Shown piece after piece: positions 8,291 through 15,437 of a stretch of 18,580 nucleotides of DNA. Every line of letters starts with the position of its first letter. Position 1 is the stretch's first letter. Source of the DNA: an uncultured Bacillota bacterium (GTDB taxonomy: Bacteria > Bacillota_I > Bacilli_A > Izemoplasmatales > UBA1188). The stretch spans positions 1-18,580 of the forward strand of contig CALCVH010000072.1 of NCBI GenBank assembly GCA_937907585.1, in the 5' to 3' direction. Under the pieces are notes generated by a model. It was not told where the DNA came from and ran no database searches. It saw only the letters and a list, made by a program, of their open reading frames with translations. The position numbers were made by a program, and so were the translations under genes.

Positions 8291-9181
8291 TTAGCTTAAA
8301 TATTTATTTAGGTTAAAAGCGCATATTGCGGCGTCATTCATTGCGGTAGTTAATTGTCTAACCTGTTTAACTCTACAATCTCCAATAGCGTATAAGCCAG
8401 GAGTTTTTGTCTCCATAAATTCATTAGTAATGATATATTGTTTTTCTCTATCAACTAAATCTTTAAAGATATCTGTTTTTGGAGTTTGTCCAATCGCGAT
8501 GAATACAGCTTTAGAGTTGATATGAACTAGTTCATTAGTCTTAGTATTTCTAAAGTTAAGACCATCCATATTATCATCACCCGTAACTTCTTCTAAAGAT
8601 ATTTCTTTATATATTTGAACATTTTCTTTCTTTAACAATTTATCTACTAATATTTGTTCACCAAAGAATCTATCAAACAACATACAGAAGTTTACTTTCT
8701 TACAGATTCCTGACAATAGAAGCGCATATTGTAAAGCGGTGTTCGCATCCCCAATAACACTAACTTCTTCACCATTAAAGAAAGCACCATCGCATAATGC
8801 ACAATATGAAACACCATTTTTTTCTATGCCTTTAGCTTTTAATTTATTGTGTTCAGCACCAACTGCGACTACAACTGTTTTTGATTCATATTCGTTATAG
8901 TCAGTTTTAACTTTGAAGATATCTCCAACCTTTTCTACTGATTCAACATTTTCAAGCTCCATCTCTGCGCCTAAATCAGTAATCTGATCAAATAGCTGCA
9001 TAGAAAGATCCATTCCGCTTATTGCTTTAATTGAAGGGAAGTTTTCTACTTTAGGAGAATTGGCTATCTGTCCACCAATTTGTTCCTTTTCTAATATTAA
9101 TACTGTCTTACCATTTCTTAGAATGTTTAAGGCTGCAGTCATTCCTGCAGCCCCACATCCGATTACTATTGAATCGTACAT
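8291..9181 (-). CDS. thioredoxin reductase-like flavoprotein without classical NADPH motifs
   Basis: The 296-residue protein has the thioredoxin reductase layout. The FAD motif GCGAAG is at 8-13, the redox pair Cys127/Cys130 lies in YCALCDG, and a C-terminal GLYAIGDCR with a following Q-L binds FAD. The central pyridine-nucleotide domain is unusual. The position of GGGxSA reads GDANTALQYA (144-153), with Ala replacing the second motif glycine. The usual HRRxxxR, which binds the NADPH phosphate, reads MLFDRFF. Loss of both is the hallmark of the ferredoxin-dependent flavin thioredoxin reductases of clostridia and of deep-rooted TrxR variants (known from memory), so NADPH may not be the donor. 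It begins 1 base after nrdD and is surely co-transcribed, suggesting it reduces the CPNC domain fused to NrdD. Confidence 0.88.
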   Translation of the reverse strand: MYDSIVIGCGAAGMTAALNILRNGKTVLILEKEQIGGQIANSPKVENFPSIKAISGMDLSMQLFDQITDLGAEMELENVESVEKVGDIFKVKTDYNEYESKTVVVAVGAEHNKLKAKGIEKNGVSYCALCDGAFFNGEEVSVIGDANTALQYALLLSGICKKVNFCMLFDRFFGEQILVDKLLKKENVQIYKEISLEEVTGDDNMDGLNFRNTKTNELVHINSKAVFIAIGQTPKTDIFKDLVDREKQYIITNEFMETKTPGLYAIGDCRVKQVRQLTTAMNDAAICAFNLNKYLS

Positions 9182-9182
9182 A

Positions 9183-11549
9183 TTATTTACTTTCTTCTAT
9201 ATATCTCTTAATTTCTGATGCGTTATTATAATATACTACATCATCTTTAGCTGGAACAATTAATGTTGGAGCTTTAACTACTTTATAAGCTTCAGTTAAG
9301 TCACGATTGCTCATGGCGTCTACTACTTCGTATTCTACGCCTGCTTTATCTAACATCATCTTAGCCATTTTGCAGTTAGGACAAGTTGGAGATGTGAATA
9401 ATAAAATTTTATCAGTTTTTTGAGTCTTAGTTTCAACTTGAGCTTCTTCACAAGATCTTGCAGTGAATTCTGCATAACTCTTATCGATTTCGTATTCTTT
9501 TCTTTCTTTGAATTCTTGAGTTTTTCCTGCATTCCAGTTTTTGATTGGTCTATAATAACCAGTTATTCTTGAATATACTTCAGTTTCTTTTCCGCAATGT
9601 GGACAAACTGCTACATTACCAGTTAAGTAACCATGTTCTGCACAGATTGAATATGTTGGAGATAATGTGAAGTATGGAAGTTTATAGTTTTCAGCTATAG
9701 TTTTAACTAATTTAGCAGTAGCCTGCCATGAAGGCATTCTTTCACCTAAGAATGTATGGAATACTGTACCAGATGTATATAGAGGTTGGAATTTATCTTG
9801 TACATCTAATGCTTTAAATACATCTTCAGTGTACCATACTGGTAAGTGGCTACTATTAGTATAATATGGAGTGTTGTCATCAGAAGTAGCAGTGATGATA
9901 TCAGGGAAAGCTTCCTTATCATGTTTCGCAAGTCTATATGATGTAGATTCAGCTGGAGTAGCTTCTAAGTTATATAAGTCACCATATAATTCTTGGTAGT
10001 CTGATAATTTTTCTCTCATGAAGTTCAATACTTCAACAGTGAATGCTTGAGCTTCTTCATGAGTTAAATCTTCTCTGATCCATTTAGCGTTTAGACAAGC
10101 TTCGTTCATACCAACTAAACCGATTGTAGAGAAGTGGTTGTTGAATGTTCCAAGATATCTCTTTGTATATGGATATAATCCTTGATCTAATAATCTGCTT
10201 ACTACTTGTCTCTTAATCTTTAATGATTTCGCAGCTAAATCCATTAAGTGAGTTAATCTTTCATAGAAGTCAGCTTTATCTTTTGATTGATATGCAATTC
10301 TAGGCATGTTGAGTGTTACTACACCAACAGAACCAGTTGATTCACCAGAACCGAAGAAGCCACCAGATTTCTTTCTTAATTCTCTTAAGTCAAGTCTTAA
10401 TCTGCAGCACATACTTCTAACATCTGATGGTTCCATATCAGAGTTGATATAGTTAGAGAAGTATGGAGTTCCATATTTCGCAGTCATTTCGAATAATAAT
10501 CTGTTGTTTTCAGATTCATTCCAATCGAAATCTCTTGTGATTGAATATGTTGGGATTGGATATTGGAATCCTCTACCATTTGCGTCGCCTTCGATCATAA
10601 TTTCGATGAAAGCTTTATTAACCATTCCCATTTCTCTTGCACAGTCTTTATACTTAAATGGCATTTCTTTTCCGCCAACTATGCAGTTGAGTTCAGCTAA
10701 GTCATTTGGAACTACCCAGTCTAATGTAATATTTGTAAATGGAGCTTGTGTTCCCCAACGAGAAGGAGTGTTTACACCATATACAAATGATTGGATACAT
10801 TGTTTAACTTGTTTATAAGTTAGGTTGTCTACTTTTACAAATGGTGCTAAATATGTATCGAATGATGAGAATGCTTGAGCGCCAGCCCATTCGTTCTGCA
10901 TAATACCTAAGAAGTTAACCATTTGGTTACATAAAGTTGATAAGTGAGAAGCAGGAGTAGAAGATATCTTTCCAGGAACTCCTCCTAAACCTTCTTGAAT
11001 TAATTGTTTTAAGCTCCAACCTGCACAGTATCCTGTTAACATTGATAGATCATGGATGTGGAAATCGCAGTTCTTATGAGCTTTAGCGATTTCTTCATCA
11101 TAGATTTCATTTAACCAATAGTTCGCAGTAATAGCGCCTGAGTTAGAAAGAATTAAACCACCTACTGAATATGTAACAGTTGAGTTTTCTTTAACTCTCC
11201 AGTCATTGATCTTTAGATAGTTATCAACTGTATCTTTATAGTTAAGAAGAGATTTTTCTGTTTTTCTGATATTTTCATGGCGCTTTCTATAAAGAATATA
11301 TGCTTTCGCAACTTCTTCATAAGAAGCTTGAATTAATACTACTTCAACAGAATCTTGAATATCTTCAACGTTCACGATTCCTTTTTTAACTTTCTTTTCA
11401 AAATTAGAAGTTACTCTTAAAGCTAGTAATTCAATAATATCTTGTGAATACTCAACATGAGTTTCTTCAAAAGCGCTGATGATAGCGTCTTCAATTCTCT
11501 TGATATCGAAATTTACTATTTCTCCATCTCTTTTTCTTACTTTAAACAT
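9183..11549 (-). CDS. nrdD: class III ribonucleotide reductase fused to a glutaredoxin-like domain
   Basis: The 788-residue enzyme reduces ribonucleoside triphosphates without oxygen. An ATP-cone (about 1-95, FKVRKRDGEIVNFD) is followed by the catalytic barrel with HIHDL, YCAGW and the MCCRL cysteines (381/382) of the thiyl-radical site, then FGSGESTGSVGVVTLNMPR. A zinc site is formed by C636-x2-H639 and C649-x2-C652. The glycyl radical site is RITGYYRP (Gly664), with WNAGKTQEF after it. Beyond the usual end, residues ~711-788 form a thioredoxin/glutaredoxin-like domain with SPTCPNCK (Cys723, Cys726) and the cis-proline segment KAPTL. The start is ATG 11549, because GGAGGAG lies just upstream; 26 further upstream codons are open but unlikely to be used. 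Formate, or this fused redoxin, could be the reductant; the flavoprotein gene 1 base downstream favours the redoxin. Confidence 0.95.
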   Translation of the reverse strand: MFKVRKRDGEIVNFDIKRIEDAIISAFEETHVEYSQDIIELLALRVTSNFEKKVKKGIVNVEDIQDSVEVVLIQASYEEVAKAYILYRKRHENIRKTEKSLLNYKDTVDNYLKINDWRVKENSTVTYSVGGLILSNSGAITANYWLNEIYDEEIAKAHKNCDFHIHDLSMLTGYCAGWSLKQLIQEGLGGVPGKISSTPASHLSTLCNQMVNFLGIMQNEWAGAQAFSSFDTYLAPFVKVDNLTYKQVKQCIQSFVYGVNTPSRWGTQAPFTNITLDWVVPNDLAELNCIVGGKEMPFKYKDCAREMGMVNKAFIEIMIEGDANGRGFQYPIPTYSITRDFDWNESENNRLLFEMTAKYGTPYFSNYINSDMEPSDVRSMCCRLRLDLRELRKKSGGFFGSGESTGSVGVVTLNMPRIAYQSKDKADFYERLTHLMDLAAKSLKIKRQVVSRLLDQGLYPYTKRYLGTFNNHFSTIGLVGMNEACLNAKWIREDLTHEEAQAFTVEVLNFMREKLSDYQELYGDLYNLEATPAESTSYRLAKHDKEAFPDIITATSDDNTPYYTNSSHLPVWYTEDVFKALDVQDKFQPLYTSGTVFHTFLGERMPSWQATAKLVKTIAENYKLPYFTLSPTYSICAEHGYLTGNVAVCPHCGKETEVYSRITGYYRPIKNWNAGKTQEFKERKEYEIDKSYAEFTARSCEEAQVETKTQKTDKILLFTSPTCPNCKMAKMMLDKAGVEYEVVDAMSNRDLTEAYKVVKAPTLIVPAKDDVVYYNNASEIKRYIEESK

Positions 11550-11585
11550 TTTATCTCCTCCAGAAAATTTTATTTTTGTATAATC

Positions 11586-11614
11586 AATATGCACTAAAAA
11601 TTTATTTTTCGCAA
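11586..11614 (-). promoter_or_regulatory. candidate nrdD promoter with a spaced repeat
   Basis: On the minus strand TTGCGA (11609-11614) and CATATT (11586-11591) are 17 bases apart, each 4/6 to consensus. Two ATATGC copies (plus strand 11587-11592 and 11618-11623) lie exactly 31 bp apart, one over the -10 and one just upstream of the -35. This geometry suits a paired operator, but the bases do not match the NrdR box. Confidence 0.35.
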
Positions 11615-11668
11615 AACATATGCTCACGAAAATTAAAAATATTTTTCTTGCGCTCGCACGATAAGATT

Positions 11669-11698
11669 AAAATAAAAACCTTTAAAGGTTTTTATTTT
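11669..11698. terminator. 30-bp perfect palindrome, intrinsic-terminator-like
   Basis: AAAATAAAAACC and GGTTTTTATTTT flank TTTAAA, giving complete self-complementarity with U-runs on both strands. The GC content of the stem is low, so strength is uncertain. Confidence 0.5.
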
Positions 11699-11768
11699 GT
11701 TTATAATTACGTACGAGTCTTTCCAACTAGGTAAACATATTTTAGAATTAAAAGCTTTTTTTGTAAAG
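11669..11768 (-). ncRNA. candidate small RNA or nrdD leader, about 100 nt
   Basis: On the minus strand TTGACG (11797-11802) and TAAAAT (11775-11780) with a 16-base spacer would start transcription near 11768. The transcript meets a 30-base perfect palindrome (11669-11698; AAAATAAAAACC, TTTAAA and the complement) ending in a U-rich run, a plausible intrinsic terminator. No open frame or known riboswitch core is seen between them. GTTTA and TAAAC arms inside could pair. It is either a free-standing RNA or an attenuator ahead of nrdD, whose start lies 120 bases beyond. The boundaries are inferred. Confidence 0.35.
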
Positions 11769-11817
11769 AGCACTATTTTATATTTAGACATAATAGCGTC
11801 AAAAAAAATTTAAAATT

Positions 11818-11846
11818 GTCCTATCTTTAGGGCTTTTATTTTTTTT
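11818..11846. terminator. hairpin with T-run in the nrdD-M32 spacer
   Basis: GTCCTA (11818-11823) and TAGGGC (11828-11833) pair around TCTT, followed by TTTTATTTTTTTT on the plus strand. No plus-strand gene precedes it. On the minus strand it lies 75-100 bases after the M32 stop with an A/T-rich tail, so it may instead end that gene; there one pair is a C-A mismatch. The rest of the 11550-11921 spacer holds only the nrdD promoter and small-RNA candidates described separately. Confidence 0.4.
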
Positions 11847-11921
11847 AATCTGCTAAATATATAAATTTGATAAAAAATTTTTTTAAAAATACTTGTATTT
11901 TATATTCAATAAAAAATGTTA

Positions 11922-13427
11922 TTAAATTTGGTATATTTTTTCATATTTTTGACTTAAATACTCTATATATTCCTTAGTAGAAAATTCCTTACCTGTAATT
12001 TTCTTTATCCACTCATTTGGATCATTTAATCCCGCAATATTAAATACATTATTTTTAAGCCATTCTTTAATAGCCTTTAAATTGCCTTCCTTAAGGGTTT
12101 CATCAAAATCTAAGTCTTTCTTCATTCTATTTAGAATCATCGCTCCATAGGCGTTTCCTAAAGCGTAAGAAGGGAAATATCCAAAGAGTCCTCCACCCCA
12201 ATGCATGTCCTGTAAGATTCCGTCTTTATCACCTTTAGGTTCGATACCTAAATATTCTTTATATTTCTTATTCCATAATACATTTAAATCTTTTGTATCT
12301 ATAGTTCCATTAATTAAACCTTTTTCAAGTTCATATCTAATTAATATATGTAAACAGTAAGTTAATTCATCTGCTTCAGTTCTAATTAATGAAGGTCTAA
12401 CTATGTTTACACCTTCATAGAACTCATCAAATGATACGTCTTTGAATGTATCACCACATACTTCATTAGTCTTATTATATAAATGTAATAAATAGTTTCT
12501 ATTTCTACCTATTATATTCTCATAGAATCTAGATATTGTTTCATGCATGGCGCTTGTCATAGATTCTTCCATACCCACTGTAAAGAATTTATGTGGTTCA
12601 TTTTGACCGAATATCGCGTGACCTCCTTCATGAGCAACAGAGAATATATTAGATAAATAATCATTTTCATGATAGTGAGTAGTTATTCTTGTGTCATGTT
12701 CACTAGGAAAACATGTGAATGGATGTTCTGTAGTTGATATTACTCCACTATTTAAATCAAAATCATTGAAGTTTAATATCCAGTTAGATAATTTTTCTTG
12801 TTTCCATATAGGAACATTATAAGTTAAAAAGTCTTCTCTTATCTTTTTCTTACTATTTACTATTCTTTTAAGCAGAGGAACTATTCCATTTTTAATATCT
12901 TCAAAGAACTTATCTAATATTCTTTCATTATTTCCTGATTCATAATCATCTAATAAGGAATCATAAGGAGTATCAAACTTTTTATCTCTTAATGATATTT
13001 CTTTTCTTTTTAATTCCACTATTTTCTTAAGGTGAGGTTCAAAAAGAGAATAATCATTTTTCTCTTTAGCTTTTTTCCACATAGAAGAAGCAGTAGATAT
13101 TGTTAAACTCATTTCATAATCTAGTTCAGGAGTGATATTTTTAGATTTTTCATATTCTCTATACTGTAATTCAAATTTTCTTTGGTATTCTATATCGAAT
13201 TCATCTTTATGGTTATAAGCTTCTATAACATAATTAATATAATCATCACTCTTTAGTACTTTAAATAAATCATTAGAAACTCTGCTCATAGCTTTATTAG
13301 CTTCATTAGTAGAATTGATTGGCGCAACAGTTTCATGATCAAAAGAAAACACTTCTAAGATATAGCTATAATCTTTAAAGTATTCATTATAATAATTCGC
13401 TTTTTCTAATATTTCTTTCTTATTCAT
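11922..13427 (-). CDS. M32-family metallocarboxypeptidase (Taq-type)
   Basis: The 501-residue protein matches the M32 family in length and motif order. HPF in TTEHPFT and the DTRIT segment come first, then HEGGH (His266, Glu267, His270), the HExxH zinc motif. MHETISRFYEN supplies the third-ligand Glu region, followed by LIRTEADELTYCLHI and GILQDMHWGGGLFGYFPSY. These enzymes remove C-terminal residues from peptides in the cytoplasm; no signal peptide is present. I moved the start to ATG 13427, because AAAGGTGA precedes it by a few bases, rather than the TTG at 13442. It is divergent from the HTH/DUF3990 cassette. A weak AT-only hairpin (11886-11901) follows the stop. Confidence 0.93.
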   Translation of the reverse strand: MNKKEILEKANYYNEYFKDYSYILEVFSFDHETVAPINSTNEANKAMSRVSNDLFKVLKSDDYINYVIEAYNHKDEFDIEYQRKFELQYREYEKSKNITPELDYEMSLTISTASSMWKKAKEKNDYSLFEPHLKKIVELKRKEISLRDKKFDTPYDSLLDDYESGNNERILDKFFEDIKNGIVPLLKRIVNSKKKIREDFLTYNVPIWKQEKLSNWILNFNDFDLNSGVISTTEHPFTCFPSEHDTRITTHYHENDYLSNIFSVAHEGGHAIFGQNEPHKFFTVGMEESMTSAMHETISRFYENIIGRNRNYLLHLYNKTNEVCGDTFKDVSFDEFYEGVNIVRPSLIRTEADELTYCLHILIRYELEKGLINGTIDTKDLNVLWNKKYKEYLGIEPKGDKDGILQDMHWGGGLFGYFPSYALGNAYGAMILNRMKKDLDFDETLKEGNLKAIKEWLKNNVFNIAGLNDPNEWIKKITGKEFSTKEYIEYLSQKYEKIYQI

Positions 13428-13446
13428 AAAATCACCTTTCAAAAAT

Positions 13447-13474
13447 ATATTACATTAATATAAAAGTAATTCAA
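13447..13474 (-). promoter_or_regulatory. candidate promoter of the M32 gene
   Basis: On the minus strand TTGAAT (13469-13474) and TAATAT (13447-13452) are 16 bases apart, each 4/6 to consensus. The start codon is about 20 bases further on, with AAAGGTGA between. Confidence 0.35.
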
Positions 13475-13520
13475 TATTTATTTTAAAAATAATTATTAAA
13501 GAAAATAATGTTCAATATAT

Positions 13521-13550
13521 TTGACATTAAAATTAAAAATAGTGTAAAAT
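13521..13550 (+). promoter_or_regulatory. promoter of the HTH/DUF3990 cassette, leaderless
   Basis: A perfect TTGACA (13521-13526) and TAAAAT (13545-13550) are 18 bases apart. The expected transcription start, about 7 bases past the -10, coincides with the ATG at 13557. No ribosome-binding site lies before that ATG, so the message is probably leaderless. Confidence 0.75.
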
Positions 13551-13556
13551 AATAAT

Positions 13557-14006
13557 ATGAATAATAAAGTGGAAATTGGTAAAAAAATTAAAAATAAAAG
13601 ATTACAACTAAATTTAAGAATGGATGATGTTGCTAGTAATGTAGGCATCACTAGGTCAACGTTATGGTCAATAGAAAATGGCAATGGAAACTATACTATT
13701 GATGTTCTTCTTAACATATTAGATTTTTTAAATATGCCTATTAATATTGACTCGACAGAAATAAGCAAAAGAAGAAGATCAACAAGAAAAAATACTGTTT
13801 TAGACAAAAAGATCAATAGATTTATTATTATGTGTGTTGAACAATATGCATCCTACGCTAATCTAAGTAGCAGCGATGCATATAATAAATTAAACAAAAA
13901 TGGCATTATAAACGAACTTAAAAACGATTATGAAGACATGCATGGTATGTCGACTCTTATGTTGAATGAGTATATTGATAAAAGATTATCAGGAGGTATT
14001 CTATGA
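13557..14006 (+). CDS. XRE-type HTH regulator with DUF3791-like C-terminus, probable antitoxin
   Basis: This 149-residue protein has an N-terminal Cro/XRE helix-turn-helix (about 5-60; MDDVASNVGITRSTLWSIENG is the core), a very basic linker KRRRSTRKN (71-79) and a C-terminal helical domain (about 86-145). That domain, with INRFIIMCVEQYA, an aromatic Y-D/N-K-L segment and NDYEDMHGMS, looks like the DUF3791 family (recognised from memory, not searched). The start is fixed by the HTH, which begins within a few residues. The gene overlaps the DUF3990 gene by 4 bases (ATGA), and its 3' end holds the AGGAGG that serves it. It likely represses its own promoter and neutralises the downstream protein; both are inference. 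TTG-free but TAT-GCA/GAT-GCA codon junctions differ from the core genes. Confidence 0.75.
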   Translation: MNNKVEIGKKIKNKRLQLNLRMDDVASNVGITRSTLWSIENGNGNYTIDVLLNILDFLNMPINIDSTEISKRRRSTRKNTVLDKKINRFIIMCVEQYASYANLSSSDAYNKLNKNGIINELKNDYEDMHGMSTLMLNEYIDKRLSGGIL

Positions 14007-14485
14007 TTTTGTACCACGGTTCAGATGTTGAAGTTAAGGATCCTATAATCAAGAAATCTGAAAAGGGTAGAGACTTTGGATGTGCTTTCTACTTAACTCC
14101 AATCAAAGAACAAGCTGAAAGAATGGCAAAAAGAAAACAAAAGATGAACAAAAGTTCTTCTGCCATAGTGAATGTTTATTATTGGAATGAAAGTGAAAAA
14201 TACAATTTAGACTACAAATTATATAACGAACCTAATCTTGAATGGCTGGAAATGATAATAAAATGTAGAACAAATCCATCATATAAACATAGTTTTGATA
14301 TTGTAGAAGGGAAAATTGCGGATGATACTGTAGGTGAAACTATTCTTTTTGTAATAGATGGTATTATGAAAAAAGAAGACGCTATTGAGAGATTAAAATT
14401 TCAAAAAGTTAATTCTCAAATTGCTTTTTGTAGCGAAAAATCATTAAAACAACTAAGATTTGAAAGGAGTTATGTAGTAAAATAA
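14003..14485 (+). CDS. DUF3990-family, ADP-ribosyltransferase-like protein, probable toxin
   Basis: The 160-residue protein matches the DUF3990 pattern: LYHGS near the N-terminus (3-7), DFGCAFYLT (24-32) followed by an AERMAKR helix, DIVEGKIADDTV (99-110), and QIAFCSEKSLKQLRF near the end (139-153). DUF3990 has been placed by others in the ADP-ribosyltransferase fold; here His5, Tyr30 and Gln139 occupy the expected first-, second- and third-motif positions of an H-Y-x set, which is inference. The substrate is unknown. Translation is coupled to the HTH gene by an ATGA overlap, with AGGAGG 7 bases upstream of the ATG. No signal peptide or membrane helix is present, so it acts inside the cell. 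The order regulator, then enzyme, fits a type II toxin-antitoxin locus. Confidence 0.75.
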   Translation: MILYHGSDVEVKDPIIKKSEKGRDFGCAFYLTPIKEQAERMAKRKQKMNKSSSAIVNVYYWNESEKYNLDYKLYNEPNLEWLEMIIKCRTNPSYKHSFDIVEGKIADDTVGETILFVIDGIMKKEDAIERLKFQKVNSQIAFCSEKSLKQLRFERSYVVK

Positions 14486-14688
14486 TGAAGCACGTCCTTT
14501 CTAAAACGATTCTTATTTCTCAAACTATTGAGTTAATAGCGAAAAAATACAAACTAACTTTAGATGAAGCAAGAAATAGATTTTATGCATCTGATATATC
14601 TTCACTACTAGATGATGATGAAACAGGTCTTTATGGTGAGTCAGCATTATATTTATTGTCTTTATATGAAAATCATCTAAATAAATGA
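14485..14688 (+). CDS. small helical third member of the DUF3990 cassette
   Basis: The 67-residue product is largely alpha-helical, with ISQTIELIAKKYKLTLDEAR, then FYASDISSLLDDDETGLYGE and a final SALYLLSLYE. This resembles short proteins often found beside DUF3990 genes, some annotated as DUF3791, but the assignment is tentative. Its ATG shares one base with the DUF3990 stop (TAATG); AAAGGAG lies 16 bases upstream, so coupling is probable. It could be a second antitoxin, a chaperone for the pair or the true neutraliser. A weak 6-bp stem (14687-14706) overlaps the stop, with no proper U-run. Confidence 0.65.
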   Translation: MKHVLSKTILISQTIELIAKKYKLTLDEARNRFYASDISSLLDDDETGLYGESALYLLSLYENHLNK

Positions 14689-14742
14689 AACAACTATGAA
14701 TGTTTCTTATAAAGTTCTTAATATAATTAAAAAAATGAACGT

Positions 14743-14770
14743 TTAACAAAAATGATGATTGTGGTATATT
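14743..14770 (+). promoter_or_regulatory. extended -10 promoter of the HAD-kinase-tRNA unit
   Basis: TTAACA (14743-14748) and TATATT (14765-14770) are 16 bases apart, and a TG dinucleotide one base before the -10 makes it extended. GGGG (14781-14784) precedes the ATG by 10 bases. Confidence 0.6.
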
Positions 14771-14794
14771 TAGATATAAAGGGGTAATTAAATT

Positions 14795-15436
14795 ATGAAA
14801 AAGAAAGCTATAGTATTTGATCTAGATGGCACTTTATTAGACACAAGAGAAGATATTGCTGATTCAGTGAATTATGCTTTAAAATTAAATGGTTTAGATG
14901 AACTTGAATTAGATGATATTATTGAAAAAACGGGTAAGGGAAATAGAAAACTAATCCGTGATTGTGCACCGCTAGCTGATGATAAGACAATAGAAAAGAT
15001 TTATAGTGATTTTGTAAAGTACTATAGTGATCATGCGATGATTAAAACTACTATATATCCTGGAATGGCTGAAACATTAGTTAAACTAAAAGAAAAAGGA
15101 TATAAGATGGCTGTAGTATCTAATAAGATTGATTCTATAACAAAGAAAATAGTTAATCATTATTTTAAAGATGTATTTGATTATGTTCTTGGTGGAGTAG
15201 ATGGTGTTAAACTAAAACCAGCTCCAGATATGGTATACGTTGCGATATATAATCTCAAATTCCCAGTAATAGATACAGTCTATATTGGAGATTCACTAGT
15301 AGACTATGAAACAGCAATAAACTCTAAGATGAGCTCTATCATTGTTTCATATGGATACGCTTCTAGATTTGAACTTGAAATTAGAGGATGTCCTATAATT
15401 ATCGATGAAGCAAAGGATATATTAAATTTCTTATAA
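14795..15436 (+). CDS. HAD-superfamily phosphatase, phosphoglycolate phosphatase-like
   Basis: This 213-residue HAD subfamily IA enzyme has all four motifs: DLDGT with nucleophile Asp9 and acid Asp11, VVSNK with Ser109, KLKPAPD with Lys141, and GDSLVD with Asp166 and Asp170. A helical cap (about 17-85) sits between motifs I and II. The nearest common annotation is phosphoglycolate phosphatase (Gph) or a related beta-phosphoglucomutase-like enzyme; substrate cannot be read from sequence. The stop is followed after 1 base by the kinase-like gene, so the two form an operon, which continues into tRNA-Pro. Confidence 0.85.
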   Translation: MKKKAIVFDLDGTLLDTREDIADSVNYALKLNGLDELELDDIIEKTGKGNRKLIRDCAPLADDKTIEKIYSDFVKYYSDHAMIKTTIYPGMAETLVKLKEKGYKMAVVSNKIDSITKKIVNHYFKDVFDYVLGGVDGVKLKPAPDMVYVAIYNLKFPVIDTVYIGDSLVDYETAINSKMSSIIVSYGYASRFELEIRGCPIIIDEAKDILNFL

Positions 15437-15437
15437 T

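Noticed and set aside
10504..10818. A 104-codon plus-strand open frame
   Set aside because: It lies wholly opposite the well-supported nrdD coding sequence and has no start signals.
11586..11623. NrdR boxes upstream of nrdD
   Set aside because: Only the 31-bp spacing fits; the outward ACAC/GTGT arms of the consensus are absent, so I did not call NrdR sites.
11669..11768. A known riboswitch (purine, preQ1, cobalamin, fluoride, THF) before nrdD
   Set aside because: None of their conserved cores can be recognised in the leader on the nrdD strand.
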